A stretch of 64,000 nucleotides of DNA from Cruorifilaria tuberocauda (GCA_013365365.1 JABVXU010000130.1:62001-126000); one strand, 5' to 3'; shown: positions 20,110 through 30,512, numbered from the stretch's first letter. Notes: generated by a model from the letters alone, not told the origin. Program-made: numbers and translations.

Positions 20110-20709
20110 ATGAATCTTGTAACAAAACTCGCAGTTGACTTTATTGCTCCTGCTGTTCTCTCTGATGGGGAAATAGTCGATGACTTCTGCTTAAGCAAGC
20201 ATGTGAAAGGTAAGTATGCTATCCTCTTTTTCTATCCACTCAATTTTACTTTTGTATGCCCAACTGAATTGATATCGTTTAGCAATAAAATAGATGACTT
20301 TTCAAAACGTGGCGTCGAAGTCATAGGAGTGAGCATAGATTCAAAATTCTCACATTGTAAGTGGCGTGAGACTCCCATCAATGATGGTGGCATTGGAGAG
20401 ATTAGCTATACATTAGTATCTGATATCAAAAAGTCCATATCAAGAGACTATGGAGTTTTACACGATGACTCAATTGCACTAAGAGCTACTTTTGTTATTG
20501 ATGATGAGTTTGTTATACGTCATCAATCTATAAATGATTTACCTTTGGGACGAAATATCGATGAGTTTATTAGGATTATCGACGCAGTTAAACACAGTAA
20601 AGAGCATAATGAAGTATGTCCAGCGGGATGGAAGAAGGGTAAGCCAGCAATACAAGCAAGCAAAGAAGGGGTAGCTGATTACCTGAATTCATATAGTGAA
20701 GAATTATAA
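20110..20709 (+). CDS. typical 2-Cys peroxiredoxin (AhpC/TSA family)
   Basis: A 199-codon thiol peroxidase. The peroxidatic cysteine is at residue 50 in FYPLNFTFVCPTE, and the resolving cysteine is in EVCPAGW near residue 173. Catalytic Thr/Pro are present and the arginine is in LRATFVID. The ATG at 20110 is chosen over the GTG at 20101 because AAGGTG sits six bases upstream and the product then starts MNLVTKLAVDF as in relatives. The stop is immediately followed by trxB, so oxidant removal and its electron donor branch appear to be one operon. Confidence 0.95.
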   Translation: MNLVTKLAVDFIAPAVLSDGEIVDDFCLSKHVKGKYAILFFYPLNFTFVCPTELISFSNKIDDFSKRGVEVIGVSIDSKFSHCKWRETPINDGGIGEISYTLVSDIKKSISRDYGVLHDDSIALRATFVIDDEFVIRHQSINDLPLGRNIDEFIRIIDAVKHSKEHNEVCPAGWKKGKPAIQASKEGVADYLNSYSEEL

Positions 20710-21672
20710 ATGGTGCTATTCAAGACAAAAGTTCTTATTATCGGTTCTGGAGTAGCTGGCTATTCTGCTGCTATATATGCAGCGCGTGCAAATCTAGAGC
20801 CAATTGTAGTAACAGGAATGCAACCTGGTGGTCAGCTTATGATTACTACAGCTGTTGAAAACTACCCTGGTTTCATTTCAATACAAGGCCCAGAGCTTAT
20901 GGAACAAAAGAGGTTACATGCAGAGAAGGTTGGCGCGAAAATGGTAGATGATGAAATAAAGGGTATTGAACAATCCGAGTACACTAATGAATATAAATTC
21001 AAGTCCATTGGAAGTATCAATAATTACTATTCATCTGCAATTATAATTGCAGTTGGCGCACAAGCGAAATGGCTTGGTCTCAGGAGTGAAAAGGAATTTC
21101 AAGGTTATGGAGTTTCAGCTTGTGCGACTTGTGATGGTGCATTTTTTAGAAATAAAATTGTGGCTGTAGTAGGTGGGGGAAATACATCCGTTGAAGAGGC
21201 AATATTTTTAACTCGATTTGCTAAAGAAGTTATATTAATACATAGACGTGATAAATTAAGAGCAGAGAAGATAATGCAAGATAGGCTTCTTAAGAGAGAT
21301 AAAGTAAAAGTAATATGGAATCATACTGTAGAACAGATTCTTGGAGATAAAAATCCAAAAAGAGTCACTGGTATCATAATCAAATCAACAGAGACCAAAA
21401 AAATCAGAAAATTGAAGGTAGATGGAGTATTTATTGCAATTGGATATGTGCCAAACACAGACATTTTAAAAGGCTTTATTAAAGTTGATCATCAGGGTTA
21501 TGTGGTTACAAAGCCTGGTACAACTCTGACTAGCAGAGCAGGAGTATTCGCCGCAGGTGATGTTCAAGATAAGACATACCGACAGGCAGTAGTTGCAGCG
21601 GGCACAGGATGTATGGCTGCACTTGACGCAGAAAAGTTTCTAGAGCTCTCAAATATAGAGGTTAAAAAATAA
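20710..21672 (+). CDS. trxB: thioredoxin reductase
   Basis: A 320-codon FAD/NADPH flavoprotein. FAD-binding GSGVAGYSAAIYAAR at 12-26, redox-active pair CATC at 138-141, NADPH-binding GGGNTSVEEAIFL near 157 and the C-terminal FAD motif AGVFAAGDVQD are all intact. The ATG follows the peroxiredoxin stop codon with no gap, a strong sign of translational coupling. It reduces thioredoxin, which can recycle peroxiredoxin. Just after the gene a weak hairpin TCTTC-ATTG-GAAGA (21688-21701) is followed by a T-rich tract and might end the transcript. Confidence 0.96.
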   Translation: MVLFKTKVLIIGSGVAGYSAAIYAARANLEPIVVTGMQPGGQLMITTAVENYPGFISIQGPELMEQKRLHAEKVGAKMVDDEIKGIEQSEYTNEYKFKSIGSINNYYSSAIIIAVGAQAKWLGLRSEKEFQGYGVSACATCDGAFFRNKIVAVVGGGNTSVEEAIFLTRFAKEVILIHRRDKLRAEKIMQDRLLKRDKVKVIWNHTVEQILGDKNPKRVTGIIIKSTETKKIRKLKVDGVFIAIGYVPNTDILKGFIKVDHQGYVVTKPGTTLTSRAGVFAAGDVQDKTYRQAVVAAGTGCMAALDAEKFLELSNIEVKK

Positions 21673-22834
21673 AGATATTTAAATAACTCTTCATTGGAAG
21701 AAAAAAGTGGTTTCGTTATTTTCTTTTTTTATTGCATAGCAGTAGTGAATATTTAGAGAACTTAGTATAGAAACACCTCTCCAAATTATGAACTTAAGGG
21801 CTATATGTAAGGAAGAAGGTAAATATTGCTGATGATAACATCATGTTTGATTAGAGAATTGTAAACTCATTAATATGCAATGAATCCATTAAGACTCTTG
21901 ATGGTGAGGACCATGAATATTTTATAAACAATTTTAAAAATAAGCGAGATATTGATATATTTACTTCTAACTTCTACACCATCAGTAGTAGCAATAATCT
22001 CACATCAGAGGGAAAGACGCCTAATGCTAACTTTAGATAAGCAAGTTACTATGGAGAATAGAATATAGAGATACTAACAGCTTTTATAGCATTACATTTC
22101 TAGGTTCAGACTAGTTAATAGGTTATAACAAAGATAAGGTTTTACATATTGCTTGCTGGAGAAACTATAATAAAAATAAAAACTAAAAGACCCACTGCAA
22201 TAAAAAGATTTAAGTCTATGATAAAATCAGTTCAATATATCTAATAAACTTACTACTTATGATAAAGTTGTTAAATAGGTATTTTGAGAAAATTCTATTG
22301 AATCAGATTTGAAAACAAAGTTTATAAACTCAATAAATAAGATTTTGTTGTACGAAATACAAGGAATGGATAAAGCATTAAGTCTGATGCCAGAAATCTG
22401 ACACCAAGAAAAATATAAGATCTCCTAATCTCATTACTTAATGGTACTAGAAAGAAATAACGTAAAATAAAAAGAAATATTCACTAAATATAATAAGATC
22501 TTGACTTTAGTTAAATGAAACTACACCTACGTAAGTAGATATATAAAACTAGTGATCTGAATATTAAACTTGACTTGATAAAAAAAATAATGAACTTACA
22601 GCTCAAAACTAAGATTAAAAAAAACTAGGAAGCAAGCATTTCATGTAAATAACAAGGTCTACTTTACACTTTTACATTTTTATTTGTTTAGAATAGAATT
22701 GCATGAGTGTTTTATAACAAATAATCATCTAGAGTAAACATTTCTCTTAACATATTTGTATCGAATTTTTCATGCAAAAATAAACAAGATGTAAAACTTA
22801 ATAGTACTATTAATATTCTAAAGTCACAAAGTTT
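21673..22834. other. 1.16 kb decayed region with protein-like fragments
   Basis: No intact gene. A plus-strand open stretch at 21879-22040 reads like real protein (NESIKTLDGEDHEYFINNF, then NKRDIDIFTSNFY) but has no start and is bounded by stops. A second such stretch near 22300-22400 reads KFINSINKILLYEIQGMDKAL. Balanced charged and polar composition sets them apart from the surrounding AT-rich noise. I read the region as the corpse of one or more lost genes, identity unknown. Confidence 0.4.
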
Positions 22835-23755
22835 TTATCCCTTTTTTAAATTCTTCTGAGCATTTTTATACATATTAAAAATATCTCGATAATTTAGGTG
22901 AATGTAAACTTGAGTAGTTTCAAGACTTGAATGCCCAAGTAACTGCTGTATTGATCTCACGTCAATACTTTCTTGAAGCAAATGAGTAGCAAAACTATGG
23001 CGAAATGCATGTGGTGACACGATCTCTGGTAAATTTAACATTCTCCTTATTTTTTGGAGTCGATTAGCAACATAAGTCCTTTTCAATTTTTTTCCTTTTA
23101 CTCCTACAAATAGATATTGTGCTTCATTATTAATATCAAGATAAGGGCAAGCTTTTATATACTCTTGTATGTATTTTTTTACTACTGAAAGAATAAATAC
23201 TTTTCTTTGTTTATTCCCTTTACCTGTAACTATTAAACTTTCATTTCTAACATCACCAACCTTAAGGTTCAATGCTTCACTAACCCTTAATCCTGTACCA
23301 TACAGTAGAACAATAATTGCAATTTCTCTTTTTATCACCCAAGGTTCACCTAGGTTAGACAATTTCGTTTTTTTTACCAAAGTTTCTATGTCAGATATCG
23401 ATAATACCTTTGGTAGAGTTCTTCTCTGGATGGGTTTAGATAAGGAGAACACAGCATCATTACTTATCTCGTAATTGTTTTTTATATACCTGAAAAAATT
23501 TCTGATTACTGATAATGCACGAATATTTGATCTTGCGTTTATACCTCTTATATAACGGGAACTCAGCCAACTTCTAAGTTCAGGTACACTCAATTTCTTC
23601 AAGGAACTAACATTCACCTCTTCACCAATATGGGCATTAAGGAAATTTATCAAATCCTTTAAATCTCTTATATATGACTCTAAAGTATTAGATGAATAAG
23701 ACCTATTGTATCTCATCCATTCATACCAACTTTCAATAATTGAACTTAAATTCAT
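22835..23755 (-). CDS. xerC: tyrosine recombinase XerC
   Basis: A 306-codon site-specific recombinase that resolves chromosome dimers at dif with XerD and FtsK. The N-terminal SAM-like DNA-binding domain covers about 1-95. The catalytic domain carries YGTGLRVSEALNL (first Arg, near 155), the beta-hairpin lysine in VTGKGNKQR, HAFRHSFATHLL (His/Arg), GHSSLETTQVY with the final His, and the nucleophile Tyr. The SWLSSRYIRGINARSNIRALS wording fits XerC rather than XerD. It overlaps lpdA by four bases (ATGA), so it is the last gene of a three-gene unit. Confidence 0.9.
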   Translation of the reverse strand: MNLSSIIESWYEWMRYNRSYSSNTLESYIRDLKDLINFLNAHIGEEVNVSSLKKLSVPELRSWLSSRYIRGINARSNIRALSVIRNFFRYIKNNYEISNDAVFSLSKPIQRRTLPKVLSISDIETLVKKTKLSNLGEPWVIKREIAIIVLLYGTGLRVSEALNLKVGDVRNESLIVTGKGNKQRKVFILSVVKKYIQEYIKACPYLDINNEAQYLFVGVKGKKLKRTYVANRLQKIRRMLNLPEIVSPHAFRHSFATHLLQESIDVRSIQQLLGHSSLETTQVYIHLNYRDIFNMYKNAQKNLKKG

Positions 23756-25146
23756 ATTTCTTTCTTAAAGAAAGCATTAATACATGCATCGCGGAAAGCT
23801 TCATTTACATCGGGATGAGAGTGACCTATTCTATATATATCCTCTGCTGCTGCACCATATGCCATTGCAACTGCTGCTTCATTAACTAGCGTATCAGCAT
23901 ATGCACCTATGATGTGTACACCTAGTATTGTGTCAGTTTCTCTACAGACTAGTACTTTTACAAAACCTTCAGTGTCATCAATAATTTTTGCCCTACTATT
24001 CGCAGCAAATTGACACTTGCCAACTTTATACTTCAAGGCAGCACCTTTAAGGTCCTCTTCAGTTTTACCGATTGAAGAAACTGCAGGATGTGTGTAAATG
24101 ACAGATGGTATAATTCCATAATCAATATTAGGTGACTGTCCTGCTATTATCTCTGCAACTGCAACTCCTTCTTCTTCTGCCTTATGAGCAAGCATTGCCC
24201 CACCAATAACATCACCAATAGCAAATATTCTTTTTATATTGGTTTCATACTTATTATTCACTTTAATAAAGCCAAATTTATCTCTTCTTATCTTGCTATC
24301 AATCTCAAGACCATCAATATATGGTTTACGACCTACTGCAATGAGCATTTTATCCGTCTCTATGGTACTTACTCGGTTGCCTTGAATGGAGCAAAGTCTT
24401 ATTTTTAAAGAATTACTACCTTGTTCTATTTCTTCAACCCTAGTGCCAAGCAGAAATTTTATCCCTTGTTTTTGTAAACTAAAAAATAGAGATCTACTCA
24501 ATTCTCCGTCCATTGCTGCAGCCACTCTATCAAGAAACTCTACTACAGTAACTTCAGAACCTAATCTTTTCCATATAGAAGACATTTCAAGCCCTATTGC
24601 TCCAGCTCCGATTACAACAAGTCTTCTCGGTACTTCAGTTAGAGATAGCGCACCAGTGGATGAAATAATGTTTTTCTCATTCAGATTAATTCCCGGCAAG
24701 GAATTGATACCAGAACCAGTCGCAATTACTATATTTCTTGTTCTTAGTACCTTACCTTCAATTGAAACTTTAAGGTTATCCTGATCAAAGGAAGCAATCT
24801 TTCCAAGTCCATTGATTTTAGTAACCTTGTAAAGATTGAAGAGATATTCTATTCCTTGTCCTAATTCTTTAACTTTCGTATCTTTATATTTTAGCACTTC
24901 TTCTAGGTCAAAACTCACATCTTTGACTTTTATACCAAGTTTTGACAGATTATTCTTTGTGTGAACATACTGATAAGAAGAATAAAGTAGTACTTTAGAA
25001 GGTATACATCCGACTCGCAAACATGTACCACCGAAAACGCTGTTTTTATCTATACAAGCAACTTTCAGCCCTAGCTTTGCAGCTACAATAGCACAATTAT
25101 AACCACTTGGACCACCACCTATAACAATCAAATCATAGTCAGCCAT
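23752..25146 (-). CDS. lpdA: dihydrolipoyl dehydrogenase (E3)
   Basis: A 464-codon FAD disulfide oxidoreductase. GGGPSGYNCAIVAAKLG binds FAD and GGTCLRVGCIPSKVLL carries the redox cysteine pair. VVIGAGAIGLEMSSIW binds NAD, FAIGDV is the second FAD motif, and HSHPDVNEAF holds the catalytic His-Glu dyad near the C-terminus. It reoxidises lipoamide in pyruvate and 2-oxoglutarate dehydrogenase complexes. Other E1/E2 genes are not here. It overlaps the beta-propeller gene upstream by eight bases and xerC downstream by four. Confidence 0.96.
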   Translation of the reverse strand: MADYDLIVIGGGPSGYNCAIVAAKLGLKVACIDKNSVFGGTCLRVGCIPSKVLLYSSYQYVHTKNNLSKLGIKVKDVSFDLEEVLKYKDTKVKELGQGIEYLFNLYKVTKINGLGKIASFDQDNLKVSIEGKVLRTRNIVIATGSGINSLPGINLNEKNIISSTGALSLTEVPRRLVVIGAGAIGLEMSSIWKRLGSEVTVVEFLDRVAAAMDGELSRSLFFSLQKQGIKFLLGTRVEEIEQGSNSLKIRLCSIQGNRVSTIETDKMLIAVGRKPYIDGLEIDSKIRRDKFGFIKVNNKYETNIKRIFAIGDVIGGAMLAHKAEEEGVAVAEIIAGQSPNIDYGIIPSVIYTHPAVSSIGKTEEDLKGAALKYKVGKCQFAANSRAKIIDDTEGFVKVLVCRETDTILGVHIIGAYADTLVNEAAVAMAYGAAAEDIYRIGHSHPDVNEAFRDACINAFFKKEI

Positions 25147-26227
25147 AAAAAGTAGACCTGTTTTCTAAAGAAAAAGCACCATTACCTTCAGTTGTTATGT
25201 ATATCTTATCATGAGTAAACACAGGAGCATGAAATACATTACGTGGTATTTTGATTGCCTTTCCTATGTTTTTATGTTCAGGAAAAGCAAACATTAACCC
25301 TTTATTACTCAAGACCCACAATGTATTATTATACATAACTAAAGCAAAAAATTGCGTATTCTTTATTAAATTAGATGCCCAGACTGCTTGTCCATTCTGT
25401 ACATCAATACCAATTATTTTATTATCTTTAGTAATTATAAAAATCCTACCACTAGCTCTTTGCTCCTTATGATATGGCACAATATGTGATACACTTTTTG
25501 CTTGTATGGGTTTCGACCATAAAACATTCCCCAACTTTATGTTAATACCATAGATATAAGAATTGTTCGTAGCAATTAAAATATCACCAAATGTTCTTGG
25601 TGTAGTAGTGACATCTGTAAGCTTTGTATCTAAAATGCTTGTATCTAACTTTTGACTCCACAGTTTCTTACCACTTCCATCGAAAGCTATTAATTCACCA
25701 TTTGAAAATGGTACTATTACCATATCATTAGAGACTGTAGGTGATACATAATGTAAACCACGAACTTCATTAATTCCATTTTGATAAGCCCAAATTAGGC
25801 TGCCATCTTTTATATCAAACACATACAGGTAACTATCAATAGTTAATACTATCAATTTATTGTACATCACTACTGCCTTTCCCCTTATCGGAGCCCTTAG
25901 TTCTTTTTCCCATTGAATCTCACCAGTTTTTATATCTACTATGTATAAAAAGTTATTCACTATAAAAAAAATATTTTTCCCATAACTTGATATGCTCATG
26001 TTACCAATTTTTTTTTTGTCTGAAAGGCGTAATTCCCAATTTTTAACCTTAAAGTTATTGATGTCAAAAGAATATAATGTGCCATATTTATCTACAAAAA
26101 TAATACTATCTTCTACAAGAACTGGAGCTACATATCCCTGGGATAATTTTCTATCTATGTTTACCAGCTCACTTGCTATTGTATAATTACTACACAATAA
26201 CAATATCATAACAACTATGACTTTCAT
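25139..26227 (-). CDS. PQQ-like beta-propeller protein, BamB-like
   Basis: A 362-codon exported protein. A signal peptide (MKVIVVMILLLCSNYTIASE) is followed by several repeats of the PQQ/YfgL type: GEIQWEKELRAPIRG, GSLIWAYQNG, GKKLWSQKL, GNVLWSKP and GQAVWAS, each a D/G-x-LW strand motif. In Proteobacteria such eight-bladed propellers include BamB, the outer-membrane assembly lipoprotein. The cysteine in LLLCS does not fit a normal lipobox, so lipidation is doubtful and BamB is inferred from fold. It is first gene of the unit with lpdA and xerC. Confidence 0.8.
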   Translation of the reverse strand: MKVIVVMILLLCSNYTIASELVNIDRKLSQGYVAPVLVEDSIIFVDKYGTLYSFDINNFKVKNWELRLSDKKKIGNMSISSYGKNIFFIVNNFLYIVDIKTGEIQWEKELRAPIRGKAVVMYNKLIVLTIDSYLYVFDIKDGSLIWAYQNGINEVRGLHYVSPTVSNDMVIVPFSNGELIAFDGSGKKLWSQKLDTSILDTKLTDVTTTPRTFGDILIATNNSYIYGINIKLGNVLWSKPIQAKSVSHIVPYHKEQRASGRIFIITKDNKIIGIDVQNGQAVWASNLIKNTQFFALVMYNNTLWVLSNKGLMFAFPEHKNIGKAIKIPRNVFHAPVFTHDKIYITTEGNGAFSLENRSTFYG

Positions 26228-26625
26228 TTTTTGTTAGATACAAGACTTATCAATATACAGATTAGAGATTTTAACTACAATAAAAATATTCTTATCTTAT
26301 ATTAGAATCTTGACTTATGGAAATATCTTATCATAGTATAAAAGTAAGTTTGACAACACATCTTATTTCAAAAATAAAAACTGATAAGACAATAGATAAA
26401 AAAGCCACTGCAGCTTATGCTCTTATTTAAGAAAAAAACTACAATATCTCTTTATCTTATCCTAAGCCTTTGATTTCCAACTAAATACTTTGAAATTTGT
26501 TAAATAAAAAAGCCAACAGTAAATGGTTGTTTACATCTTAATTCTGTACTACTAGTTTAGTAAGATAATTATTATGTAAAAGGTCGAATAATTATGTATA
26601 ATCTATAAATAATTTTTGAGGTGAT
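26228..26625. other. intergenic region upstream of pdxJ
   Basis: About 400 AT-rich bases between divergent genes, without a plausible frame. TATAAT at 26597-26602 could be the pdxJ -10 box, but no good -35 lies at the right distance. GAGGTG just before the pdxJ ATG is its ribosome-binding site. Confidence 0.4.
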
Positions 26626-27333
26626 ATGAAACTAGGTGTTAATATTGATCACGTTGCAACTCTTCGGAATGCACGGGAAACTCCATACCCAGACCTATTG
26701 AAAGCAGCAGAAATAGTTATCGACGCTGGAGCAGATTTTATTACAGTTCATTTACGAGAAGACAGAAGGCATATTAGGGATGAAGATGTATTTAACATAA
26801 AAAAAAATATTAAAACTAAGCTTAATCTTGAAATTGCGGCCACAGAGGAAATGCTTGAAATAGCAAAAAGGGTAAAACCATACTCCATTAATATCGTGCC
26901 AGAAAAAAGAGAAGAATTAACAACAAGAGGTGGTCTAGATATAATTAATATATACAACAAACTTTCTGACATAATAGAGGAGATGCATAGCACTGGTATA
27001 AAAGTTTCTCTGTTTATGAATCCAAGCAAAAATCAACTAAAATGCCTTGAGAAACTAAGAAGAAAGCCAGACATAATAGAAATTCATACAGGAGATTATT
27101 GCTCTAACTCATCAGAGGAAAAATTAGAATTAATTACTAAAGCTGCAGAGTATATAAATAAGCTAAAAATAGAGTGCCATGCAGGGCATGGTATAACATA
27201 TACACATGCTAAAAGAATAAAAGAAATACCTCACATCTTAGCTCTTAATGTAGGTCACTTTCTAATCAGCGAAGCTATATTTTATAGCTTATACAGTACA
27301 GTAAAGATGATGAAAATATTAATATCTAACTGA
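26626..27333 (+). CDS. pdxJ: pyridoxine 5'-phosphate synthase
   Basis: A 235-codon TIM-barrel enzyme for the last ring-forming step of DXP-dependent vitamin B6 synthesis. The N-terminus [22 protein letters not shown] is diagnostic. [31 protein letters not shown], the HTGDY loop and the C-terminal HAGHGITY and [12 protein letters not shown] are all conserved. GAGGTG precedes the ATG at short spacing. The 3' end touches the HU pseudogene on the other strand. No other B6 gene is visible nearby. Confidence 0.97.
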   Translation: MKLGVNIDHVATLRNARETPYPDLLKAAEIVIDAGADFITVHLREDRRHIRDEDVFNIKKNIKTKLNLEIAATEEMLEIAKRVKPYSINIVPEKREELTTRGGLDIINIYNKLSDIIEEMHSTGIKVSLFMNPSKNQLKCLEKLRRKPDIIEIHTGDYCSNSSEEKLELITKAAEYINKLKIECHAGHGITYTHAKRIKEIPHILALNVGHFLISEAIFYSLYSTVKMMKILISN

Positions 27334-27625
27334 CTGTTTCTTCCTTTTCATTTAAAAGACATGAAAGAGCTTGACTTGCCTTAAATTTTACTCCTGCCCT
27401 TTTAGGAATAGTCATGATCTTACCATTTTTAGGACTTGAAGCATTGCTTTTTCTGACTTACAGCAGCTGATAATGCAACTAACCTCTCTTAGAGCTATTA
27501 TCTTTAGATCATCTTTTATTTTCTTGATCCACACATCATGAATTCCCTAAATTCAATATTGTTGTATTTATACCCTAATTAGATAAATCTTCGTGTATTT
27601 GCTTTACTATACTTTCTTTACTCAT
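27326..27625 (-). pseudogene. HU-family DNA-binding protein, pseudogene
   Basis: One minus-strand frame from an ATG at 27625 to a TAG at 27326 is about 99 codons, the length of an HU/IHF-like protein, but contains several internal stops; the first is a TAG at codon 17. The start reads MSKESIVKQIHEDLSN. The C-terminal part reads RKSNASSPKNGKIMTIPKR and then VKFKASQALSCLLN, matching the HU arm and final helix (RNPKTG...IPA...KFKPGKALK). A shifted frame in the middle gives LREV where HU has its G-F-G-S-F strand. The gene is therefore a recent corpse of a nucleoid protein. Confidence 0.75.
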
Positions 27626-27768
27626 AAACTACCTTAATAATTATACAAATAGCACATTTAGTTCACACCGACAATTAGCCAAATTTGACGATAAATTAGG
27701 CATACCGTATGCCTTTTTAACGTTTGTATAACACTTATAAAAAGCATTACTAAAGAACTAAGGAATAA

Positions 27769-28215
27769 CTACCTCTTTGAGAATTGACATTTTTTTCTAG
27801 CTTTGTGCTGACCATATTTTTTACGCTCAACAACACGTGAATCTCGTGTCAAGAACCCTTTACTACGTAATATGGAACGTAAGTCTTGGCTTATTTTACT
27901 TAAAGCTCTGCTTATTCCGTGAGCTAAAGCACCAGCTTGGCTAGATAGTCCTCCACCTTTCACAGTTGCAAATATATCATACCTATCCAACACAGCAGCC
28001 ACAATAAGTGGCATTTTTGCTATTTGGCATATGGATTCTCTCTTAAAATAAGAGAATAGCTTATCTTTCTGATTAACAATAAAATCTCCACTCCCTGACT
28101 TTATCCATACCCTCGCTACAGATTCTTTCCTTCGGCCTGTAGCATATGAACGACCCAATGAATCGATTACTGGATTAATTACTCCTTCTGATTGACTTGT
28201 TACAGAATTTCTCAT
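27769..28215 (-). CDS. rpsI: 30S ribosomal protein S9 (uS9)
   Basis: A 148-codon protein. [17 protein letters not shown] begins the conserved domain, [21 protein letters not shown] forms the middle, and [16 protein letters not shown] is the universal C-terminal tail that reaches the P site. The frame could begin at a GTG overlapping the rplM stop (28227). I prefer the ATG at 28215 because GGAG lies six bases upstream. It is co-transcribed with rplM, the normal bacterial pair. Confidence 0.97.
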   Translation of the reverse strand: MRNSVTSQSEGVINPVIDSLGRSYATGRRKESVARVWIKSGSGDFIVNQKDKLFSYFKRESICQIAKMPLIVAAVLDRYDIFATVKGGGLSSQAGALAHGISRALSKISQDLRSILRSKGFLTRDSRVVERKKYGQHKARKKCQFSKR

Positions 28216-28226
28216 CTTTGACTCCA

Positions 28227-28685
28227 CTATTTTTTATTCTTTCGATTTAAAGAAGCAAAATCTACCTTTTCAGGTTTCTGTCCTTGGTGCTTGTGTTCTG
28301 GACCAGGATAGATATATAAATTTTTAAAGCGCTTACGTGCCATAGGGCCATCATCAAGCATCCTTTTCACCGCTGCCTCCATTATACGCTCAGGAAATTT
28401 GCTATTCAGAATACTATTTGGAGTAGTTTCTTTTAACCCACCAGGGTATCCTGTATATTTATAGTAAATCTTCTCTTTAAATTTCTTTCCAGTGAAATGG
28501 ACTTTTCTTGCATTGATGATAACTACATTATCACCACAATCCATATGAGGTGTATACTCAGGCTTATGCTTCCCACGCAGCAGAGTTGCTACAAACGCTG
28601 CAAGTCTTCCTACTGTTAACCCATCTGCATCTATGATAAGCCACCTTTTGTTAATTTGCCTTTCTTTCAAAAAAAAAGTCTTCAT
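28227..28685 (-). CDS. rplM: 50S ribosomal protein L13 (uL13)
   Basis: A 152-codon ribosomal protein. [46 protein letters not shown] is the family core, with GYPGGLKE and [31 protein letters not shown] near the end. It is the first gene of the rplM-rpsI operon and its stop codon lies just before rpsI. It diverges from the TolC-like gene with about 145 bases between. Confidence 0.97.
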   Translation of the reverse strand: MKTFFLKERQINKRWLIIDADGLTVGRLAAFVATLLRGKHKPEYTPHMDCGDNVVIINARKVHFTGKKFKEKIYYKYTGYPGGLKETTPNSILNSKFPERIMEAAVKRMLDDGPMARKRFKNLYIYPGPEHKHQGQKPEKVDFASLNRKNKK

Positions 28686-28830
28686 ATTAATTTAACAATG
28701 TATATAAAGTATCAATCATATTGTATGGTATATGGTACATAAAATCTCTAAACAGAGTCAACAATATTAATTGATTATCAGAACAATTTGTGCTAATAAC
28801 TTAGCTATATAGCCTGATTATAGGGGAAGT

Positions 28831-30075
28831 ATGTTTCGTATGTTTCAATTGATTGTTACACTTGTAGTCACCCTTAGTACTACAATTTGCTATGCAATTG
28901 GTCTTGAAGAAGCCATAAGTAAAGCCATCAGAAATAGCTCAAAGCTAAAGTCTCAATTTTACCATTACAAGAGCATAGAAAAACAACTAAAATCTTCAGG
29001 ACTAGTTAACTTTTTGCCAAGTATTAATTTGCAGTATAGTTTTAATAGCAATTTTAGTCTTCACAATAATAAGCATAGTTTACCTGAAAAACTTCTTACA
29101 TTAAGTCAAAAAATAATAGATGGTGGAGGAACTTTTGCTACATTTAGCCAATCAAGTCATCTTCTCAAAGCAGAGAAGATGAAGTTTCAACAATCAAAAC
29201 AAGATGTTGCACTTAACGCTGTAAAAGCATACGTTGATGTCCTAAGAAAAACAGCAATATTAAAATTAAGAGAGCATAAAGAACGTGTTTCTTCAGAAGA
29301 CCTATCCGAAATGAAAAAGCGCCTTTCTCTTGGAGAAGTTACTAATGCTGAAGTTTCACTTGCAAAAGCAAAATTTTCATCCTCAGCCCTAGAAAGGGTT
29401 GACGCTGAAGGCAAGTTAAAATTAGCAAACATTGCTTACTTTCATTTAATTGGTGAAGATCCTAATGAACTCTTTGAAGTTGATAAATTACCATATATTC
29501 CTTCTGAGCTAAACAAATGCCTGCAGCTAGCAAAAACCAATAACCTATCTCTAAAGGCAGCAATTCATAGAAAAAGAGCAGATGGCATAGCAGTAATTGC
29601 TGAAACTTCTAAGTGGCTACCATCTGTGAATCTTAGCGCAAGTAAAAATTTAAACGAAAATATTAGTATTAACAAGTTTTTAGATACTACCAATATCACT
29701 TTTACCCTTGATATTCCGATTTTTAGAAGAGGAGTTAATACTTTTAGTATAAGCCAAGCCAAAATGGATGCAAAAAAATCTGCTCATAATTATTATGAAA
29801 CAGTAAAAAATATAGAAAAAGAGGTTGTGAGCGCTTGGAACAATATTCTGGCAGCAGATGCTATTATCAAAGTAAGTAAGAAAGCTGAAAAAGCAGCAGC
29901 TCTAGCGTTAGAAGGTATTAAGCAAGAAGTTAACTTAAATTTAAAAGGTACAACTGAGCTCTTGAATACTGAAAATGCATTATTTAAAGCACGTTCTGAT
30001 CTTGTTGAAGCGAAAAGTAATTATGTAATCAGTGTATATAAGTTATTTTTTATGATAAGTAGCACAAATCTCTAA
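28831..30075 (+). CDS. TolC-family outer-membrane efflux protein
   Basis: A 414-codon exported protein with signal peptide MFRMFQLIVTLVVTLSTTICYA. It has the two-repeat TolC layout: alternating beta segments (LPSINLQYSFNSN, LPSVNLSASKNLNENI) and long coiled-coil helices with RVSSEDLSEMKKRLSLGEVTNAEVSLAKAKFSSSALE in the first half, and EGIKQEVNLNLKGTTELLNTENALFKARSDLVEAKSNYV in the second. It would form the outer-membrane duct of a type I secretion or drug-efflux system; partner ABC and membrane-fusion genes are not adjacent. The start ATG is close to AGGGGA. Confidence 0.92.
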   Translation: MFRMFQLIVTLVVTLSTTICYAIGLEEAISKAIRNSSKLKSQFYHYKSIEKQLKSSGLVNFLPSINLQYSFNSNFSLHNNKHSLPEKLLTLSQKIIDGGGTFATFSQSSHLLKAEKMKFQQSKQDVALNAVKAYVDVLRKTAILKLREHKERVSSEDLSEMKKRLSLGEVTNAEVSLAKAKFSSSALERVDAEGKLKLANIAYFHLIGEDPNELFEVDKLPYIPSELNKCLQLAKTNNLSLKAAIHRKRADGIAVIAETSKWLPSVNLSASKNLNENISINKFLDTTNITFTLDIPIFRRGVNTFSISQAKMDAKKSAHNYYETVKNIEKEVVSAWNNILAADAIIKVSKKAEKAAALALEGIKQEVNLNLKGTTELLNTENALFKARSDLVEAKSNYVISVYKLFFMISSTNL

Positions 30076-30512
30076 ACCTAGCAACAACTAAAATTCAAAT
30101 AACGAATAAAGACCAATTAATGGCATATTACTTACTCGCAAATGGTAAAAATTATATCTTCTCATTGCGAACCTGCTTTTAGCATCACTATATTCTGATG
30201 CAAGTAATAATATGAACTAGATAAGATAACATTTATAGTATAGCCTGTTTCATCATACTTCCAATCATATTCTCAAACCTAATAGCTGTATAATCTCACT
30301 CAGTCCTAGTTCAGTTCTAATATTTATAAAATACTTGAAACATAAGCAGACTTTTTGTGGTAGATTGTAAAGATATTAGTGATATCTTATAACTTAACTA
30401 GTATTTTCTTGATTGTTACTGATTGCTTATCGATTTAATTTTTGAAGTTATTTAGTATTGACGCTATGCGCTTAAGTGTTAAAATAGGATAAGAGGTTTT
30501 TATGGTCTTAAT
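30076..30512. other. gene-free spacer upstream of the nuoG cluster
   Basis: About 435 bases without a plausible gene. An ATG at 30502 opens a frame of only five codons (TAG at 30517) in front of the 70-codon gene. The promoter for the following three genes presumably lies here. Confidence 0.45.

Noticed and set aside
22835..23755. XerC as a phage or island integrase
   Set aside because: Wording of the N-terminal domain, normal length and tight overlap with lpdA favour the housekeeping XerC; no attachment repeats seen.
24386..24784. Plus-strand ORF of 132 codons opposite lpdA
   Set aside because: Shadow frame of lpdA, no start signal and no recognisable domain.
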